A program made the position numbers and the translations under genes. Under the pieces are notes generated by a model. It was not told the origin of the DNA and did not search any database. It was given only the letters and a program-made list of their open reading frames with translations. From an uncultured Actinomycetes bacterium (GTDB lineage: Bacteria > Actinomycetota > Actinomycetes > Nanopelagicales > Nanopelagicaceae): DNA of 7,362 nt. The stretch lies in the NCBI GenBank assembly GCA_903907665.1, contig CAIVOW010000051.1:1-7362 (forward strand). The letters are read 5' to 3'. Shown here one piece after another: positions 5,796-7,362 of the stretch (positions are counted from its first letter, which is position 1; every line of letters begins with the position of its first letter).

Positions 5796-6729
5796 AAAGC
5801 TCACCTTCGATAATACGAGCCCCTCTGGCGAAATCAGCACCACTCATTGATTTCTTACCAGATGGCGTAACGTATAAAAGTTGAACGGCGCCATCACTTA
5901 CCTGCAAAAAAAGATCTTGATCCCTCACAAATAGCGTTCCCAGTGGCTTTAGCGAGACCGAGCCAACGCAATTCACGGCTTTATCAATACCTAATCGTTG
6001 ACCACGAAATGTTAAGAATGTGCCAGGATTGTGTGAGAGCGCTCGAATTTGTGCCAATACGTGCGCTACCGATTGTGAGATTTCAATTCTTCCAGCACCT
6101 TTATCCAATTTGGGAGCATACGTTGCAACTTCGGCTGATTGGGATGTAGGAACGGCGCCTGCTGCTATTCGATTCAGAAGATGAGGTATTTCTTCACCTG
6201 CTTCTTTTGATAGACGATCAAGAAGTTCGGGCGTAGTTTCTGTCTCACCGATTTCGATTCTCTTTGAAAAATAGATAGGACCGGTATCCATTCCTTCGTC
6301 GAGTTGGAAAATCGAGATGCCGGTATTTTTCTCCTGATTCATTATCGCGTATTGAACTGGCGCAGCTCCGCGCCAATTAGGCAATAAAGAGAAATGAATA
6401 TTGAGCCAACCATACTTTGGAATCTTTAAAGATGGCGATTGAATTAATCGACCATAAGCAACAGTTACGACCAAATCAACCGTATTTTTTGAAACAATGT
6501 CGTGTAGCGCGTCGTTTGAATCGGGCTTAAAAACCTCTAGCTTCTGCACCTGCGCATAGGCAGCAAAAGGGTTAGGAGTAACTCCCTGGCCCCTTCCGCT
6601 TTTCTTATCCGGATTAGTGATTACATAAATCACGTCATGAGAACTCGAGATAAGAGCCTCCAATATTGGAATACCGACTTCTGATGAACTTGCAATTGCA
6701 ACGCGCAAGCTTTCCTTCTCTGCGCTCAA
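5788..6729 (-). CDS. fmt: Methionyl-tRNA formyltransferase
   Basis: Transfers a formyl group from 10-formyltetrahydrofolate to Met-tRNA(fMet) for initiation of translation. The catalytic triad is visible as Asn110 and His112 in NIHFSLLPNWRGAAP (110-124) and Asp148 in DEGMDTG (144-150). SLLPNWRGAAP is the family signature. The C-terminal OB-like tRNA-binding domain follows from about residue 205 (APKLDKGAGRI). The 313 residues are normal. Both plausible starts are TTG. The one at 6729, two bases after the def stop, has AGGA eight bases upstream; a second at 6708 has GAAGGA just before it and would begin next to the first beta strand. The N-terminal motif usually reading FxGTPxFA is ASSSEVGI here. 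The stop overlaps the rsmB GTG by eight bases. Confidence 0.95.
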   Translation of the reverse strand: MSAEKESLRVAIASSSEVGIPILEALISSSHDVIYVITNPDKKSGRGQGVTPNPFAAYAQVQKLEVFKPDSNDALHDIVSKNTVDLVVTVAYGRLIQSPSLKIPKYGWLNIHFSLLPNWRGAAPVQYAIMNQEKNTGISIFQLDEGMDTGPIYFSKRIEIGETETTPELLDRLSKEAGEEIPHLLNRIAAGAVPTSQSAEVATYAPKLDKGAGRIEISQSVAHVLAQIRALSHNPGTFLTFRGQRLGIDKAVNCVGSVSLKPLGTLFVRDQDLFLQVSDGAVQLLYVTPSGKKSMSGADFARGARIIEGELCE

Positions 6730-6731
6730 AC

Positions 6732-7292
6732 TCAGAATCCTAAGCCGCGCGTAGTGTGAGGCGATACTCTGATGGTTGGAATTGAGCCTGCATCAGTTGC
6801 CGTTCCAAACCATTCACTTTCACGAATCTCTCGCATTGCAGACTTTCGATCCTCTTCGCTTAATTTATCAATGAATAGAATCCCATTGAGATGGTCGGTC
6901 TCGTGTTGAAGTGCTCGCGCCAGGAACTCGCTGCCTTCGACAATCACTGGTTCACCATGCATATTAAATCCTTTTGCAACAGCGCGCATGGCGCGAGGAG
7001 TGTTATAAGAAAGCGAGGGAAAGCTTAAGCAGCCTTCATCTCCTTCTTGCATCTCATCACTTAAATCCAGAGTGGGATTAATCAAATGTCCCACAGCATC
7101 ATCCACATCCCAGACAAAAACTCGAAGGGAGACTCCTATTTGTGGCGCAGCAAGACCAGCGCCCGGGGCGTTCTGCATCGTCTCCACTAAGTCGGCGATT
7201 AGTGTTCGCAGCTCCTTATCGAAAGTTGTGACAGGTGAGGCAGGAGTCGTGAGCACCGGGTCCCCGAAGTAGCGAATCGCTTTAATCGACAT
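6732..7292 (-). CDS. def: Peptide deformylase
   Basis: Removes the N-formyl group from nascent proteins at the ribosome exit, the partner step of the adjacent fmt. All three family motifs are intact: GAGLAAPQIG (44-53), EGCLS (86-90, metal ligand Cys88) and HETDH (130-134, ligands His130 and His134, catalytic Glu131). The 186 residues include a C-terminal tail of about 40 residues after the catalytic core, as is usual in actinobacterial forms. The ATG at 7292 is nine bases after the priA stop. It lacks a Shine-Dalgarno sequence but is preceded at six bases by TAGAAT, so def may start its own leaderless transcript inside the priA-def-fmt-rsmB-rpe row. Confidence 0.96.
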   Translation of the reverse strand: MSIKAIRYFGDPVLTTPASPVTTFDKELRTLIADLVETMQNAPGAGLAAPQIGVSLRVFVWDVDDAVGHLINPTLDLSDEMQEGDEGCLSFPSLSYNTPRAMRAVAKGFNMHGEPVIVEGSEFLARALQHETDHLNGILFIDKLSEEDRKSAMREIRESEWFGTATDAGSIPTIRVSPHTTRGLGF

Positions 7293-7298
7293 AGGCTA

Positions 7299-7304
7299 AT
7301 TCTA
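7299..7304 (-). promoter_or_regulatory. -10 element (TAGAAT) for leaderless def, overlapping the priA stop
   Basis: TAGAAT ends six bases before the def ATG (spacer TAGCCT), matching the spacing at serB and hisE. Its first three bases are the TAG stop codon of priA, so one hexamer appears to end one gene and promote the next. No ribosome binding site intervenes and the -35 region is weak. Confidence 0.45.
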
Positions 7305-7362
7305 GATGAAATCGTATGGATCGACGGCCACTCGAAGGACTTTAAGACCCTGCAAGCTGCGA
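7302..7362 (-). CDS. priA: PriA (primosomal protein N', replication restart), C-terminal end only
   Basis: The last 19 codons of a gene entering from the right edge on the minus strand, ending in TAG at 7304-7302. The tail SLQGLKVLRVAVDPYDFI matches the usual PriA ending, in which a beta strand with basic residues is followed by V(D)VDPxxxx and stop. Its place directly before def and fmt fits the common priA-def-fmt order. PriA reloads the replicative helicase at stalled forks; actinobacterial PriA often lacks helicase motifs, which cannot be judged here. Identification rests on a short tail plus context. Confidence 0.7.
   Translation of the reverse strand, partial: RSLQGLKVLRVAVDPYDFI

Overview
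The window looks like core chromosome of a streamlined, fairly AT-rich actinobacterium. I infer this from HisE, HisG and the two-ACT-domain SerB, which read like actinobacterial proteins, and from the order priA-def-fmt-rsmB-rpe leading into hisE-hisG, which resembles actinobacterial chromosomes. The moderate GC, the near absence of intergenic DNA and the apparent leaderless starts would suit a freshwater acI/Nanopelagicales-type lineage, but that placement is inference.

Layout, left to right. Positions 1-118 are unassigned sequence that replaces the 3' end of an ABC-transporter ATPase gene; the ATPase (47-625, minus) is cut off inside Walker B. A 49-bp gap separates it from the divergent phosphoserine phosphatase gene serB (675-1889, plus). 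serB runs head-on into hisG, and the two genes share a TTAA palindrome as their stop codons. From 1886 to the right edge everything is on the minus strand. In order of transcription these are the end of priA (right edge), def, fmt, rsmB, rpe, a PnuC/RibM-family vitamin transporter, hisE and hisG. The largest gap is only 80 bp (3680-3759) and contains short tandem repeats; no gene-free stretch reaches 300 bases.

Functionally, fmt and def handle formylation of initiator Met-tRNA and removal of the formyl group. rsmB would methylate 16S rRNA, and priA restarts stalled replication forks. rpe belongs to the pentose phosphate pathway. hisE and hisG catalyse the second and first steps of histidine synthesis, and serB the last step of serine synthesis. 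The transporter sits where many actinobacteria carry the riboflavin operon between rpe and hisE, so it may be a riboflavin importer left after loss of the rib genes.

I see no new multigene system, phage, CRISPR array or RNA gene. The points most worth a second look are: an in-frame TAA inside an otherwise intact rsmB; the break in the ABC gene; four starts (serB, hisE, rpe, def) each exactly six bases after a TANNNT -10-like hexamer; a 12-bp tandem repeat that copies the rpe stop codon; and the lone transporter at a rib-less riboflavin locus.
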